Part shown: in pieces, positions 47,975 through 56,467 of the stretch
Position numbering within the stretch: the first letter of the stretch is position 1
How the letters are laid out: every line of letters begins with the position of its first letter
Assembly (NCBI RefSeq): GCF_014699055.1
Contig: NZ_JACXAC010000003.1
Coordinates: forward strand, 310,001-374,000
DNA from: Hymenobacter armeniacus
GTDB taxonomy: Bacteria > Bacteroidota > Bacteroidia > Cytophagales > Hymenobacteraceae
Direction of reading: 5' to 3'
Length of the DNA stretch: 64,000 bases
Program-made: the position numbers and the translations under genes
Notes under the pieces: model-generated
The model's database searches: none
The model's input: only the letters and a program-made list of their open reading frames with translations
What the model was told of the DNA's origin: nothing

Positions 47975-48370
47975 CTACGAGCTAGGGTTCAGCACCACGC
48001 TAAACACCGTGATGGCGTTCAGGTCGCGGCCGAAATACAGCTTGTCGAGGACCTCGTACATGTTGTGGGCGCGGAAGTAAGACGTTTGCAGCTCCCGGTC
48101 GCCGCGGGTGCGCCACTGCAGCGTGTAGGAGCTTTCGGTGTCGCGGAAGCGCTTCACGTAGTCCAGCATTTTCTGCAGCGTCTCGGTTTCGTCGCGCCCC
48201 GTTTCGTAGCGGAACAGGAAGCTCTGCTGGTGGCGCGGGTTCACCGTGACGAGGTCGAGCCGGGTTTGGCCTTCCACTTCCCGAAAATCAAACCGCAGCT
48301 GTTCCGGCGTCAGGCCCAGATACTGCTGAATCTCGCGTTGCAGCCGGGCTGCTTCAAATTCGTCGGTCAT
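47975..48370 (-). CDS. Unknown 131-residue protein in the isc operon
   Basis: Product not recognised. The ATG at 48370 (MTDEFEAARLQREIQQYLGL) is preferred; the frame is open upstream only through repeat sequence. The protein is soluble, without signal peptide, membrane segment or cysteine pairs. It looks alpha/beta, with a charged middle (YETGRDETETLQKMLDYVKRF) and a C-terminal stretch LDKLYFGRDLNAITVFSV. Coding is supported by a sensible start, codon use like that of its neighbours, and position between iscU and iscA on the same strand. A role linked to iron-sulfur assembly is possible but unproven. Confidence 0.7.
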   Translation of the reverse strand: MTDEFEAARLQREIQQYLGLTPEQLRFDFREVEGQTRLDLVTVNPRHQQSFLFRYETGRDETETLQKMLDYVKRFRDTESSYTLQWRTRGDRELQTSYFRAHNMYEVLDKLYFGRDLNAITVFSVVLNPSS

Positions 48371-48378
48371 TATGCAAT

Positions 48379-48478
48379 GAGCGAATGGATGAAAGGGTAA
48401 ATGGAGGAATGAAAAAATGGGTGAACAAGCGAAGTGGCCGCAGCCCATTCACTCATTCACCCATTCAAAATTCACTCG
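48379..48478. repeat. Imperfect inverted repeat between iscU and the unknown gene
   Basis: Runs built from GAATGGGTGAA-type units on the left face ATTCACTCATTCACCCATTC on the right, giving an imperfect hairpin. Such units are typical of dispersed repeats in Bacteroidota. It lies inside the operon gap. Confidence 0.5.
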
Positions 48479-48482
48479 TTGA

Positions 48483-48893
48483 TTAGTGGTGCGAGAGCTC
48501 CAGCGCGGGCAGGCCGTTTTTCACGCGGTAGTCCGAGATGGCCGATTTGATGGCATCTTCGGCCAGCACCGAGCAGTGGATTTTCACGGGCGGCAGGGCC
48601 AGCTCTTCCACAATCTCCATGTTGTCGATGGCCAGGGCCTCGTCCACGGTTTTGCCTTTCAGCCACTCCGTGGCCAGCGACGACGACGCAATGGCCGAGC
48701 CGCAGCCGAAGGTTTTGAATTTGGCGTCGGTAATGGTGTTGGTGGCTTCGTCCACCTCGATTTGCAGGCGCATCACGTCGCCGCACTCAGGCGCGCCCAC
48801 GAGACCCGTGCCTACGTTCTTTTTGCTTTTGTCCAGCGTGCCCACGTTGCGGGGGTTGCTGTAGTGGTCAATTACCTTATCGGAGTAAGCCAT
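48483..48893 (-). CDS. iscU: Iron-sulfur cluster scaffold IscU
   Basis: 136 residues. All three cluster-binding cysteines are present, in PECGDVM, TFGCGSAIASSS and IHCSVLAEDA, together with the conserved D of CGD. It starts MAYSDKVIDHYSNPRNVG, the standard IscU opening. It builds Fe-S clusters using sulfur from IscS. The HscA-binding LPPVK motif is present although hscBA genes are not in the window. Confidence 0.97.
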   Translation of the reverse strand: MAYSDKVIDHYSNPRNVGTLDKSKKNVGTGLVGAPECGDVMRLQIEVDEATNTITDAKFKTFGCGSAIASSSLATEWLKGKTVDEALAIDNMEIVEELALPPVKIHCSVLAEDAIKSAISDYRVKNGLPALELSHH

Positions 48894-48901
48894 TGTATTT
48901 T

Positions 48902-48990
48902 CAGTTAACAGTTGTCAGTGAATAGTGAGCAGTTACCAAGATGAGCTAAAAGAACAACACTGTTCACTGCTCACTGATAACTGTTCACTG
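48902..48990. repeat. Imperfect inverted repeat between iscS and iscU
   Basis: 32-base arms at 48902-48933 and 48959-48990 match at most positions; the right arm reads ACTGTTCACTGCTCACTGAT onward. It fills nearly all of the 99-base gap. It may alter relative levels of iscS and iscU mRNA. Confidence 0.65.
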
Positions 48991-48992
48991 AA

Positions 48993-50207
48993 TTAATGTT
49001 CTGCCCACTCAATCTTGCTGAGGTCGACGCCCTCCTTGAACATCTCCCACAGGGGCGACATTTCGCGGAGCTTGGTCACGGCTTCCTTTACGTGGTTGAT
49101 GGCGTAATCGATTTGCTCGTCGGTGGTGAAGCGGCTCAGGCCGAAACGCAACGAAGAGTGCGCCAGGTCGTCGCTCAGGCCCAGAGCCTTGAGTACGTAG
49201 CTGGGCTCCAGCGAGGCCGAGGTACAGGCCGAACCCGACGACACGGCCAGGTCCTTCACGCCCATCATCAGGCCTTCGCCTTCCACGTACTTGAAGCTGA
49301 TGTTCGTCACGTGCGGCAGGCGGTGTTCGCGCGAGCCGTTCACGTAGCTTTCTTCCAGGGTCAGCAGCTCGCGCTCGAGGCGGTCGCGCATGGCCGAGAG
49401 GCGGGCCGTGTCGGCGGCCATTTCCTGCATGGCCAGCTCGCAGGCCTTGCCCAAGCCCACGATGCCGGGCACGTTGAGGGTGCCCGAGCGCATGCCGCGC
49501 TCGTGGCCGCCGCCGTCCATTTGGGCGGTCACTTTCACCCGGGGGTTCTTGCGACGCACGTAGAGGGCGCCCACGCCCTTGGGGCCGTACATCTTGTGGG
49601 CCGTGAAGGCCATGATGTCGATGCCGTCGGCAATCACATCCACCGGAATCTTACCCACGGCCTGCGTGCCGTCCGTCATGAACAGGGCGCCGTGGCTGTG
49701 GGCAATTTTGGCAATCTCGCGGATGGGCTGGATGGTGCCCGTCTCGTTGTTGCCGTACATGATGGTCACCAGAATGGTCTGGGGCGTTATGGCGGCTTCC
49801 AGCTCTTCGAGGCTGATGAGGCCCTGCTCGTTCACGGGCAGGTAGGTCACCTTGCCGCCGAGCTTCTCGATGTGCTTGCAGGTATCGAGCACGGCTTTGT
49901 GCTCGGTGGTGGCGGTGATGATGTGGTTGCCCTTCTGGCTGTACATCTCAAACACGCCCTTGATGCCGAGGTTGTCGGACTCGGTAGCGCCCGAGGTGAA
50001 GATGATTTCCTTGGGGTCGCAGTTGATGAGCTTGGCAATCTGCTCGCGGGAGTAGTCCACGGCTTCCTCGGCGGCCCAGCCGAAGGGGTGGTTGCGCGAA
50101 GCAGCGTTGCCGAATACGTCGGTCAGGTAAGGCATCATGGCCTCCAGCACCCGCGGGTCGAGGGGCGTGGTGGCGTTGTTGTCGAGGTAAATAGGGAGCT
50201 TTAGCAT
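48993..50207 (-). CDS. iscS: Cysteine desulfurase IscS
   Basis: 404 residues from the ATG at 50207 ([20 protein letters not shown]), the usual IscS opening. It is a PLP enzyme that takes sulfur from cysteine for Fe-S clusters and tRNA thiolation. The PLP lysine is K205 in [10 protein letters not shown] and the persulfide cysteine is C328 in [17 protein letters not shown], the same number as in the E. coli enzyme. First gene of the minus-strand isc unit. No IscR-type regulator is present nearby. Confidence 0.97.
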   Translation of the reverse strand: MLKLPIYLDNNATTPLDPRVLEAMMPYLTDVFGNAASRNHPFGWAAEEAVDYSREQIAKLINCDPKEIIFTSGATESDNLGIKGVFEMYSQKGNHIITATTEHKAVLDTCKHIEKLGGKVTYLPVNEQGLISLEELEAAITPQTILVTIMYGNNETGTIQPIREIAKIAHSHGALFMTDGTQAVGKIPVDVIADGIDIMAFTAHKMYGPKGVGALYVRRKNPRVKVTAQMDGGGHERGMRSGTLNVPGIVGLGKACELAMQEMAADTARLSAMRDRLERELLTLEESYVNGSREHRLPHVTNISFKYVEGEGLMMGVKDLAVSSGSACTSASLEPSYVLKALGLSDDLAHSSLRFGLSRFTTDEQIDYAINHVKEAVTKLREMSPLWEMFKEGVDLSKIEWAEH

Positions 50208-50299
50208 TGCGCGCAGCAGTAGTGACAAGTGGGAAACCAGCGAAAAGCCGATACCCAGCTAGAACACGGTTCCGGGGCAATCAGTTTTCTTTGGTTTCA

Positions 50300-50307
50300 C
50301 AAAAGTA
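50300..50307 (-). promoter_or_regulatory. Candidate -7 box for the isc operon
   Basis: The minus strand reads TACTTTTG, an exact TAnnTTTG match, 93 bases before iscS. The expected -33 TTTG is not clear. The gap 50208-50418 is AT-richer around this site; no separate plus-strand promoter for the epimerase gene could be defined. Confidence 0.4.
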
Positions 50308-50418
50308 GATACAATCTAAATAAGGAAATGCGCCGACTTCCGGCGCTGGCCCAAAATGCCGGGCAAAACCCGGCTTTTTCTATGCCAGCGGCCCCTGCGC
50401 AGCCTTTCTCAATTCCGC

Positions 50419-50823
50419 ATGCTCACCAACCTCGAACACCTCGGCCTGGCCGTGCACGACCTCGAAGCCGCCACGGCCCTCTACACCACCCTGCTCGGCG
50501 CCGCGCCCTACAAGAAGGAGCACGTGGCCAGCGAAGCCGTGGATACCGTCTTTTTCCAGGTCGGCGGCTCCAAAATTGAACTGCTGGCCGGCACCTCGTC
50601 CGACAGCGCCATCACGAAGTTTCTGGCCAAAAAGCCCGAGGGCATTCACCACGTCGCGTTTGAGGTAGACGACATTCACGCCGAAATGGCGCGGCTGAAA
50701 GGGGAGGGCTTTGTGCTGCTGAACGAGGAGCCCAAGCGCGGCGCCGACAATAAACTCGTGTGTTTTGTGCACCCCAAAAGCGCCGCCGGCGTATTGGTGG
50801 AGCTTTGCCAAAGCATCAAGTAG
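50419..50823 (+). CDS. mce: Methylmalonyl-CoA epimerase
   Basis: 134 residues from ATG 50419 (MLTNLEHLGLAVHDLEAATA). A two-module vicinal-oxygen-chelate fold is seen, with metal ligands in EHLGLAVHDL, IHHVAFEVDD and VLVELCQ. It interconverts (R)- and (S)-methylmalonyl-CoA for propionate metabolism. Other glyoxalase-fold enzymes look alike, but the GIHHVAFEVDDI motif and length match the epimerase. Its TAG stop is the first three bases of an inverted repeat. Confidence 0.92.
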   Translation: MLTNLEHLGLAVHDLEAATALYTTLLGAAPYKKEHVASEAVDTVFFQVGGSKIELLAGTSSDSAITKFLAKKPEGIHHVAFEVDDIHAEMARLKGEGFVLLNEEPKRGADNKLVCFVHPKSAAGVLVELCQSIK

Positions 50824-50893
50824 CGCGGATTTTTAGTCCGCGAGGCCTTGCATTCATTACCCCTTAATAATCGCGGACTAAAAGTCCGCGCTA
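50821..50893. repeat. Inverted repeat at the epimerase stop codon
   Basis: 22-base arms at 50821-50842 and 50872-50893 differ at one base; the arm begins TAGCGCGGATTTTTAGTCCG. The TAG is the epimerase stop, and the right arm ends six bases before the next start codon. It shares CGCGCTAC with the palindrome at 18190-18218. Confidence 0.8.
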
Positions 50894-50899
50894 CACGCT

Positions 50900-51472
50900 A
50901 TGAACCGTTTTCAGCAAGAAGTAGATGCCGCCGTCGATGCCCTGCTGCTGCAGCAAGTCATTCTGTATCCTACCGACACCGTGTGGGGCGTGGGCTGCGA
51001 CGCCGAGGCGCCGCCCGCCGTGAAGCAGCTGTACAAGCTCAAGGGCCGGGAGGCCGGCAAGCCCAGCATCGTGCTGGTGGCCGACTTTGCCATGATGAAG
51101 CGCTACGCCCCCGACGTGCCGGCCGAGCTGGAAGCCATGCTGGCGACGGATACCCGGCCCACCACCTACATCGTGCCGGCCGGGCGGGCCGTGGCCCCCG
51201 AGCTGGTGGCACCCGACGGCACCGTGGGCCTGCGCGTGGTGAAAGACGAGTTTTGCCACAAAGTGGTGCGCCGGTTGGGGCACGGCCTCGTCTCGACTTC
51301 GGCCAACAAAGCCGGCGAGCCCACGCCCGCCGTGTACGCCGAAGTGGACCCCGCCATCGTGCGCGGCGTCGACCACGTGGTGAACTGGCGGCAGGACGAC
51401 GACACCCGCGTAGCCCCCTCGCGGGTGGTACGGCTTGGGGATGGCGGCCGGCTGGAAGTGGTGCGGGAATAA
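50900..51472 (+). CDS. L-threonylcarbamoyladenylate synthase family protein (TsaC/YciO)
   Basis: 190 residues of a single YrdC-like domain. It has ILYPTDTVWGVGCDA, the KxR-type motif KLKGREAGKPSIVLV, VGLRVVKDEF and the STSANKAGEP signature. Members make threonylcarbamoyl-AMP for the t6A modification at position 37 of ANN-decoding tRNAs; YciO paralogues have uncertain roles. It lacks the extra Sua5 C-terminal domain. It is followed 23 bases later by another tRNA-processing gene (cca), which supports a tRNA role. Confidence 0.88.
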   Translation: MNRFQQEVDAAVDALLLQQVILYPTDTVWGVGCDAEAPPAVKQLYKLKGREAGKPSIVLVADFAMMKRYAPDVPAELEAMLATDTRPTTYIVPAGRAVAPELVAPDGTVGLRVVKDEFCHKVVRRLGHGLVSTSANKAGEPTPAVYAEVDPAIVRGVDHVVNWRQDDDTRVAPSRVVRLGDGGRLEVVRE

Positions 51473-51495
51473 AACCCGTGCCGACCTTTGCGGGC

Positions 51496-52935
51496 ATGAA
51501 GACGCCCCAACTGCCCGAACTGCCCATTTTTCGCACCATCGCCGAAGCCGCCGCCGAGCTGAAACAGCCTGCCTACGTGATAGGTGGCTATGTACGGGAC
51601 TTGGCGCTGGGGCGCGACAGCAAGGACATTGACGTGGTGACCGTGGGCGACGGAATTGCGCTGGCGCAGGCCGTGGGCACTAGGCTGAAAGGCCGCGGCC
51701 GCGTGCAGGTGTTTAAGAACTTCGGCACGGCCATGCTGCCTACCCAGGAGGCGGGCGACATCGAGTTTGTGGGTGCCCGCAAGGAAAGCTACCGCGCCGA
51801 AAGCCGGAAGCCCGAAGTGGAAGCCGGCACGCTCGAAGAAGACCTGGCCCGCCGCGACTTCACCATCAACGCTCTGGGCCTGAGCCTCAACCCTGAGAAC
51901 TTCGGGGAGCTGGTGGACCGCTACGAGGGCATGAAGGACCTGGCCAGCAAAACCATCCGCACGCCGCTGGGGCCCGACGTGACTTTTTCCGACGACCCGC
52001 TGCGCATGATGCGCGCCGTGCGCTTCGCCTCGCAGCTCAACTTCGACATCGAGCCCGATACGTTCGACGCCATTATTCGGAATAAGGACCGAATCAAGAT
52101 TGTGTCGCAGGAGCGGATTACCGTCGAGCTGAACAAGATTATCGAGTCGCCCACGCCGAGCTATGGCTTCAAGCTGCTGTTTCAGACGGGGCTGCTGCAG
52201 CTCATTTTCCCGAAAATGGCGCAGCTGCACGGCGTGGAAAAAGTGGGCACGCACGCCCACAAGGACAATTTTTACCACACCCTGCAGGTGCTCGACAACG
52301 TGGCCAACGCCGGCGGCGACTTGTGGCTGCGCTGGGCCGCCGTGCTGCACGACATCGCCAAGCCCGCCACCAAGCGCTACTTCCCCAAAGTGGGCTGGAC
52401 CTTTCACGGCCACGAGGACAAGGGCGCGCGCTGGGTGCCCGGCATTTTTACTGACTTGAAACTGCCGCTGGGCGAAGAAATGCGCATGGTGCAGAAGCTG
52501 GTGCGGCTGCACCTGCGCCCCATTGCGCTGGTGAAGGAAACCGTGACCGACTCGGCCGTGCGCCGCCTGCTGTTCGAGGCCGGCGACGACATCGACCGCC
52601 TCATGCTGCTGTGCCGGGCCGACATCACCAGCAAGGACCACACGAAGAAGGAGCGGTACCTGCGCAACTTCACGCAAGTGGAGGAGAAGCTGAAGGAGGT
52701 GGAGGAAAAAGACCACCTGCGCAATTTCAAGCCCGTTATCACCGGCGAAATCATCATGGAAACCTTCGGCCTGAAACCTTCGCGGCAGGTGGGACAGCTC
52801 AAAGAAGCCATGATGGAAGCCATTCTGGAAGGCACCATCAAAAACGAAATGGAGCCAGCCCTGGCCTTCCTGTTGCAGCAGGGGGCGGCCATGGGACTGG
52901 CTCCGGAAGGAGGCGTCGTTCACTCACCAAACTAA
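51496..52935 (+). CDS. cca: CCA tRNA nucleotidyltransferase with HD domain
   Basis: 479 residues from ATG 51496; the frame is open for 216 codons upstream across the tsaC-like gene, but homology starts at MKTPQLPELP. The class II polymerase head has VIGGYVRDLALGRDSKDIDVVTVG, RRDFTINALGLSL and RMMRAVRFASQL. A C-terminal HD domain (FYHTLQVLDNV, AAVLHDIAKPATKRY, FHGHEDKGARWV) has the metal-binding histidines and aspartate. It adds or repairs the 3' CCA of tRNA. Confidence 0.95.
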   Translation: MKTPQLPELPIFRTIAEAAAELKQPAYVIGGYVRDLALGRDSKDIDVVTVGDGIALAQAVGTRLKGRGRVQVFKNFGTAMLPTQEAGDIEFVGARKESYRAESRKPEVEAGTLEEDLARRDFTINALGLSLNPENFGELVDRYEGMKDLASKTIRTPLGPDVTFSDDPLRMMRAVRFASQLNFDIEPDTFDAIIRNKDRIKIVSQERITVELNKIIESPTPSYGFKLLFQTGLLQLIFPKMAQLHGVEKVGTHAHKDNFYHTLQVLDNVANAGGDLWLRWAAVLHDIAKPATKRYFPKVGWTFHGHEDKGARWVPGIFTDLKLPLGEEMRMVQKLVRLHLRPIALVKETVTDSAVRRLLFEAGDDIDRLMLLCRADITSKDHTKKERYLRNFTQVEEKLKEVEEKDHLRNFKPVITGEIIMETFGLKPSRQVGQLKEAMMEAILEGTIKNEMEPALAFLLQQGAAMGLAPEGGVVHSPN

Positions 52936-53029
52936 GCCTGACTTCTTGTATTCGGGGAGATAGATGCAGATATACGAAGGAAGTTGCCTCAAATACATTT
53001 TTTAATGTTTTTTTAAGACAACGTTCAGG

Positions 53030-55684
53030 TTACAAACGCTTGACGCTCGACGGGCCCGTGGAGTCCATGTCCACGTTTTTGGGCTGGCCGCTGTAGGCAA
53101 TTTCGCTGGCGCCCACGGCTTCGCCCTTAATGCTTTCGGTCACGTTCACGCGGGCTTTGCACACGCCGGCCACTTCCACGGTGGCGGTGCGGGTTTGCAG
53201 GTTGGCGGCGGCCAGCTCGCAGGCCCCGGCGGCGTCGAGGTCCAGCACGTCGGCCTGGCCGGTGGCGGTGGTGCGGCAGGCACCGGCTTGGTTGAGTTTC
53301 AGGGTGCCGTAGTTGCCATTGAGGCGCAGGTGGCTGGCGCCGGCCTGCTCCACGCGCAGCTCGTCTTGGCGGTCGAAGCCGCCGAGGTCGGCCTGCACCG
53401 AGCCGGCCAGCTCGATGCGCTCGATGCGGGGCATATCGACGACGATGAGGACTTTCTTTTCGTCGTTGCTCCAGCGGCGGCCGAAGAGGGAGGTGTTGTT
53501 GCGGGACTTGATTTGCAGCTCGTCGCCGTCGCGCTCCACCCGGATGTCGCTGAGCACGCCCTCGTTGCCGGCGGCTTCAATCTTGAAGGCGTCGCCGTGG
53601 CGCACCACCACGCGGTAGCCGCCCACCACGCTCACCCGGTTGAAGCCGGACTCGTCGAAGTTGCGGCGGCCGCCGCCGTAGCTGTTCAGGTCGGTGTCGA
53701 AGGACGGGGCGCCGCCGTAGTTCAGCGTGATGCCGCCTTTGCTGTCGTCGCCGTCGTTGTCCTCGTCGCCGTTGTCGCCGTTGCTGTCATCGATGTCAAT
53801 GTTCCCGTCCGAGTCGTCCTCGTCTTTGCCCAGCTGCTCGTCGGTGCAGCCAATGCATTCCAGCTTGTTGCCGTTGAGGCGGTAGCGGTGCTGCTCGGGG
53901 TCTTCGGGGCGGCGGTTGTCCACGAAGTTGTCGTCGCCGAGCAGGTCGTAGGCAAAGTCGCGGCTGAGGCGGAAGGTGCGGTCGCGGGGCAGGCGCAGGG
54001 TCACGGTCAGCTCCTGGTTGCGGTAGCGGGCATCGGGCAGGAAGGAGAAATGGTCGTCAAGCACCAGCGAAGAGTCGCCGCTGGTCCGCACCGTGTAGTC
54101 GATGCTGGTGAGGGCGTTGCGCCGGGCCACGGCCTCGCTCGAGCCCTTTGCGCCCATGGTGCGCAGCACTTCCAGCACGCTGCCGCTGTCGGCGGCGGCC
54201 AGGCGCAGGTCCACGTGCTGCTCCCATTGGCGGTCAACGTGGCGGGCATCCAGCAGCAGCACCGGCGTGCTAAGCTTGGGGAAACGCTCCAGCTGTTCCA
54301 CCTGGGCATCGTACTGATACTCGCGGCTTTGCTGGGCCACGGCCGTCACCACGCCCACCACGCTCAGCAGCCACAGACCCAGCAGCGACAAGCTCACCGT
54401 GCGGTTCATGAACGAGTGGCGGAACAGCAGGTTGAGCCCGCCCAGCAGCAGCGACAGGGCCGGAATGCCCAGGGCCAGGAAGCCGGCCAGCAGGCCCCAC
54501 TGGGGCACGCCGTTCAGCATCACGTGGGCCGGGGCGTCGCCCAGCACAATGTTCTGGGAGTGGGGCAGCAGGCCGATGCCGGCGCCCAGGCCAATGGCCA
54601 GCGCCACCAGCAGGCCAAAGCCCGTGAGGGTGAGCAGAATGCCGGCCACCACCCGGATGGACGAGCCCACGAAGTTGACGGCCGGCTGCAAGGTGCGGGC
54701 CGCGTCCTCCACGAAAGCGCCCACGGGGCGGTTGGTGGTGGCGGGGCCGTCTTGGGCAAAGGCGTTGTTGCGGGCGCTGCTGTCAAAGCTTTCGAGCGTG
54801 ATGTCGTCGCCGCGCATGCGCAGCTTGTCCGAGACCGTTTTGGCCTCGGGCAAGACTATCCAGAGAATGATGTAGAGCAGGAAGGTGAAGCCGCCCGCAA
54901 ACAAGCCGGCCAGCAAAATCACGCGCACCAGGGTCACGTCGATGTTGAAGTAGGCGGCCAGGCCGGCGGCCACGCCCGCCACCTTGCCGGTGCCGGTATC
55001 GCGAAACAAGCGGCGGCCGGCCAGCGGGCCCGTGTTCAGCAGGGCTTCGGGGTGGGCGGGCGCATCGTAGCGCTTGGGCAGCAAAATCCAGAGAATGATG
55101 TAGCCCAGTACCACCCAGCCGCCGAAGTCGACCCGACTGTTGTGCCGCGACCAGATGTTGACGGCCGGCAGGGAAATGGTGCCGAACACGAAGGCCAGGC
55201 GAATCCAGAGGGGGTTCACGGCGAAGTATTGGGCAATGCCCGCGGCCACGCCCGCAATCTTGCGGTTGGCCATGTCGCGGTACAGGCGCTTGGGGCCGGT
55301 TTCCGTGGCGGCCGTGGCGGCGGGGGGCACCGCCGTGGCGGCGCCGCCGAAGCCGGCCGAAGCGTTGGCCGACGAGCCCGCGGCGTACGCCGTTTCGGGG
55401 GCTTCGTCGTCCTCGTCGGCGTCGGGGGCGAAGTCGCTCACGCGGCCCATCTTGGCCATCATGGCGTTCACGTCGTCCAGCGTGATGACCTGCTGCATGG
55501 GGGAGAGGCGCACCGAAAAGAGCTCGGCAATGCGGCCCTCGATGTCGGCCACGATGTCCTCGTGGCCGCGGTAGTTGGCAAAGTGCGCTTTCACTTCGGC
55601 CAGGTAGCGGCTGAGCACCTCAAAACCGTCTTCCTCGATGTGAAAGATAATCCCTTGCAGGTTGATGCTGATGTTCTTTTTCAT
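53030..55684 (-). CDS. PspC-domain membrane protein with DUF2807 (GIN) C-terminal domain
   Basis: 884 residues, no classical signal peptide. An N-terminal helical region (1-85) is followed by an acidic/Ala-rich linker and two PspC domains (about 131-205, KRLYRDMANRKIAGVAAGIA; and 225-280, RRLFRDTGTGKVAGVAAGLA). Further membrane helices lie at about 345-372, 396-420 and 430-450. A large outer region follows, with an Asp-rich stretch near 620-655, then a DUF2807 beta-helix (about 680-870, repeated A-G-A-x-x-L units). PspC proteins take part in envelope stress responses; the exact role is unknown. It is downstream of padR in the same unit, so PadR probably controls it. Confidence 0.9.
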   Translation of the reverse strand: MKKNISINLQGIIFHIEEDGFEVLSRYLAEVKAHFANYRGHEDIVADIEGRIAELFSVRLSPMQQVITLDDVNAMMAKMGRVSDFAPDADEDDEAPETAYAAGSSANASAGFGGAATAVPPAATAATETGPKRLYRDMANRKIAGVAAGIAQYFAVNPLWIRLAFVFGTISLPAVNIWSRHNSRVDFGGWVVLGYIILWILLPKRYDAPAHPEALLNTGPLAGRRLFRDTGTGKVAGVAAGLAAYFNIDVTLVRVILLAGLFAGGFTFLLYIILWIVLPEAKTVSDKLRMRGDDITLESFDSSARNNAFAQDGPATTNRPVGAFVEDAARTLQPAVNFVGSSIRVVAGILLTLTGFGLLVALAIGLGAGIGLLPHSQNIVLGDAPAHVMLNGVPQWGLLAGFLALGIPALSLLLGGLNLLFRHSFMNRTVSLSLLGLWLLSVVGVVTAVAQQSREYQYDAQVEQLERFPKLSTPVLLLDARHVDRQWEQHVDLRLAAADSGSVLEVLRTMGAKGSSEAVARRNALTSIDYTVRTSGDSSLVLDDHFSFLPDARYRNQELTVTLRLPRDRTFRLSRDFAYDLLGDDNFVDNRRPEDPEQHRYRLNGNKLECIGCTDEQLGKDEDDSDGNIDIDDSNGDNGDEDNDGDDSKGGITLNYGGAPSFDTDLNSYGGGRRNFDESGFNRVSVVGGYRVVVRHGDAFKIEAAGNEGVLSDIRVERDGDELQIKSRNNTSLFGRRWSNDEKKVLIVVDMPRIERIELAGSVQADLGGFDRQDELRVEQAGASHLRLNGNYGTLKLNQAGACRTTATGQADVLDLDAAGACELAAANLQTRTATVEVAGVCKARVNVTESIKGEAVGASEIAYSGQPKNVDMDSTGPSSVKRL

Positions 55685-55744
55685 GGTAAATGGCTGAAAA
55701 ACGGCCGTTTAATGCTGGTGAGTGGGGAAGGAAAAAGACGGAAC

Positions 55745-56092
55745 TCAGGCAACTGGCTTGGGTGGCGCGCTGTGCCGGATGATGCCCACCGACGTGGCCA
55801 TTTCCTCCCAGGTGTCGCGCAGCTCGTTGAGGAACTGGCGACCGGTATCGGTCAGGGTGTAGTATTTGCGGGGCGGGCCGCTGGTGCTCTCCTTCCAGAC
55901 ATAGTCCAGGAGCGAGGCGTTTTTCAGGCGCGTCAGGAGCGGGTAGAGGGTGCCCTCCACCACTATCATGCGGGCCGAAGTCAGCTCCTCCAGCATGTCG
56001 GAGGCGTAGGCTTCGCCGCGGGCGATGATTTCCAGAATGCAGAACTCAAGGATTCCCTTGCGCATCTGAACCTGGGTGTTCTCGAGTTTCAT
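55745..56092 (-). CDS. PadR-family transcriptional regulator
   Basis: 115 residues. Winged-helix PadR signatures are RKGILEFCILEIIARGEAYASDMLEEL, VEGTLYPLLTRLKNASLLDY and PPRKYYTLTDTGRQFL. PadR proteins are usually repressors that bind inverted repeats in their own promoter. An inverted repeat lies between the -33 and -7 boxes of the promoter just upstream (56142-56162). The pspC/DUF2807 gene starts 60 bases after its stop and is likely co-transcribed. Confidence 0.95.
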   Translation of the reverse strand: MKLENTQVQMRKGILEFCILEIIARGEAYASDMLEELTSARMIVVEGTLYPLLTRLKNASLLDYVWKESTSGPPRKYYTLTDTGRQFLNELRDTWEEMATSVGIIRHSAPPKPVA

Positions 56093-56127
56093 GGGCGTTG
56101 CGAATTACTAGTGGGTGAGAAACAGTA

Positions 56128-56162
56128 CAAATGTATGGTAGGTACTTTGCAACGCAAGGTAC
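56128..56162 (-). promoter_or_regulatory. padR promoter with overlapping palindromic operator
   Basis: On the minus strand TTG (56157-56155) and TACATTTG (56135-56128) are 19 bases apart, matching the Bacteroidota -33/-7 pattern. The -7 box is 36 bases before the padR ATG. Between and over them GTACTTTGC-AAC-GCAAGGTAC (56142-56162) is a near-perfect palindrome, in a position where a bound repressor would block RNA polymerase. Autoregulation by PadR is inferred. Confidence 0.7.
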
Positions 56163-56467
56163 TGGATGAATAATTCATTGCTATTAGGTAAAAAAATATT
56201 TTACCCATTGATAATCAGCAGGAAAATTTTCGAAAATATTTTGCCGGCCACTGGCTTCTCATAAATGGCAAGGGCCGTCGACGCCTTGCCCAACTGGCCG
56301 GACGGCCGTGCGCTCAGGGCAGGGGCGGGGCCATCCGGGCCGGTGGGCGCCGCCGTATATGGCCGGGGCGGGCCGCGGGCCGCAGTTGGCCCGAAATTCG
56401 CGGGCGGTACGCACTATCTTGGAGTAACTTGCGTTGCGACGGCGCAAAACCTCTTCACTACCTTTCT
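56163..56467 (+). other. Upstream region of the porV-like gene
   Basis: The first 100 bases are AT-rich and hold small palindromes: ATGAAT-A-ATTCAT (56165-56177) and GGTAAAA/TTTTACC (56187-56205). A GGCAAGG/CCTTGCC hairpin lies at 56267-56290. The remaining 170 bases are GC-rich with no recognisable gene. No complete promoter match was found for the plus strand. Confidence 0.4.

Noticed and set aside
50848..51495. Long in-frame upstream extension of the CCA-adding enzyme
   Set aside because: It overlaps the TsaC/YciO gene in another frame and is Arg/Gly-rich; family homology begins at 51496.
53195..56173. 992-codon plus-strand open frame opposite pspC and padR
   Set aside because: The same type of antisense artefact; it covers two clear genes and the padR promoter.
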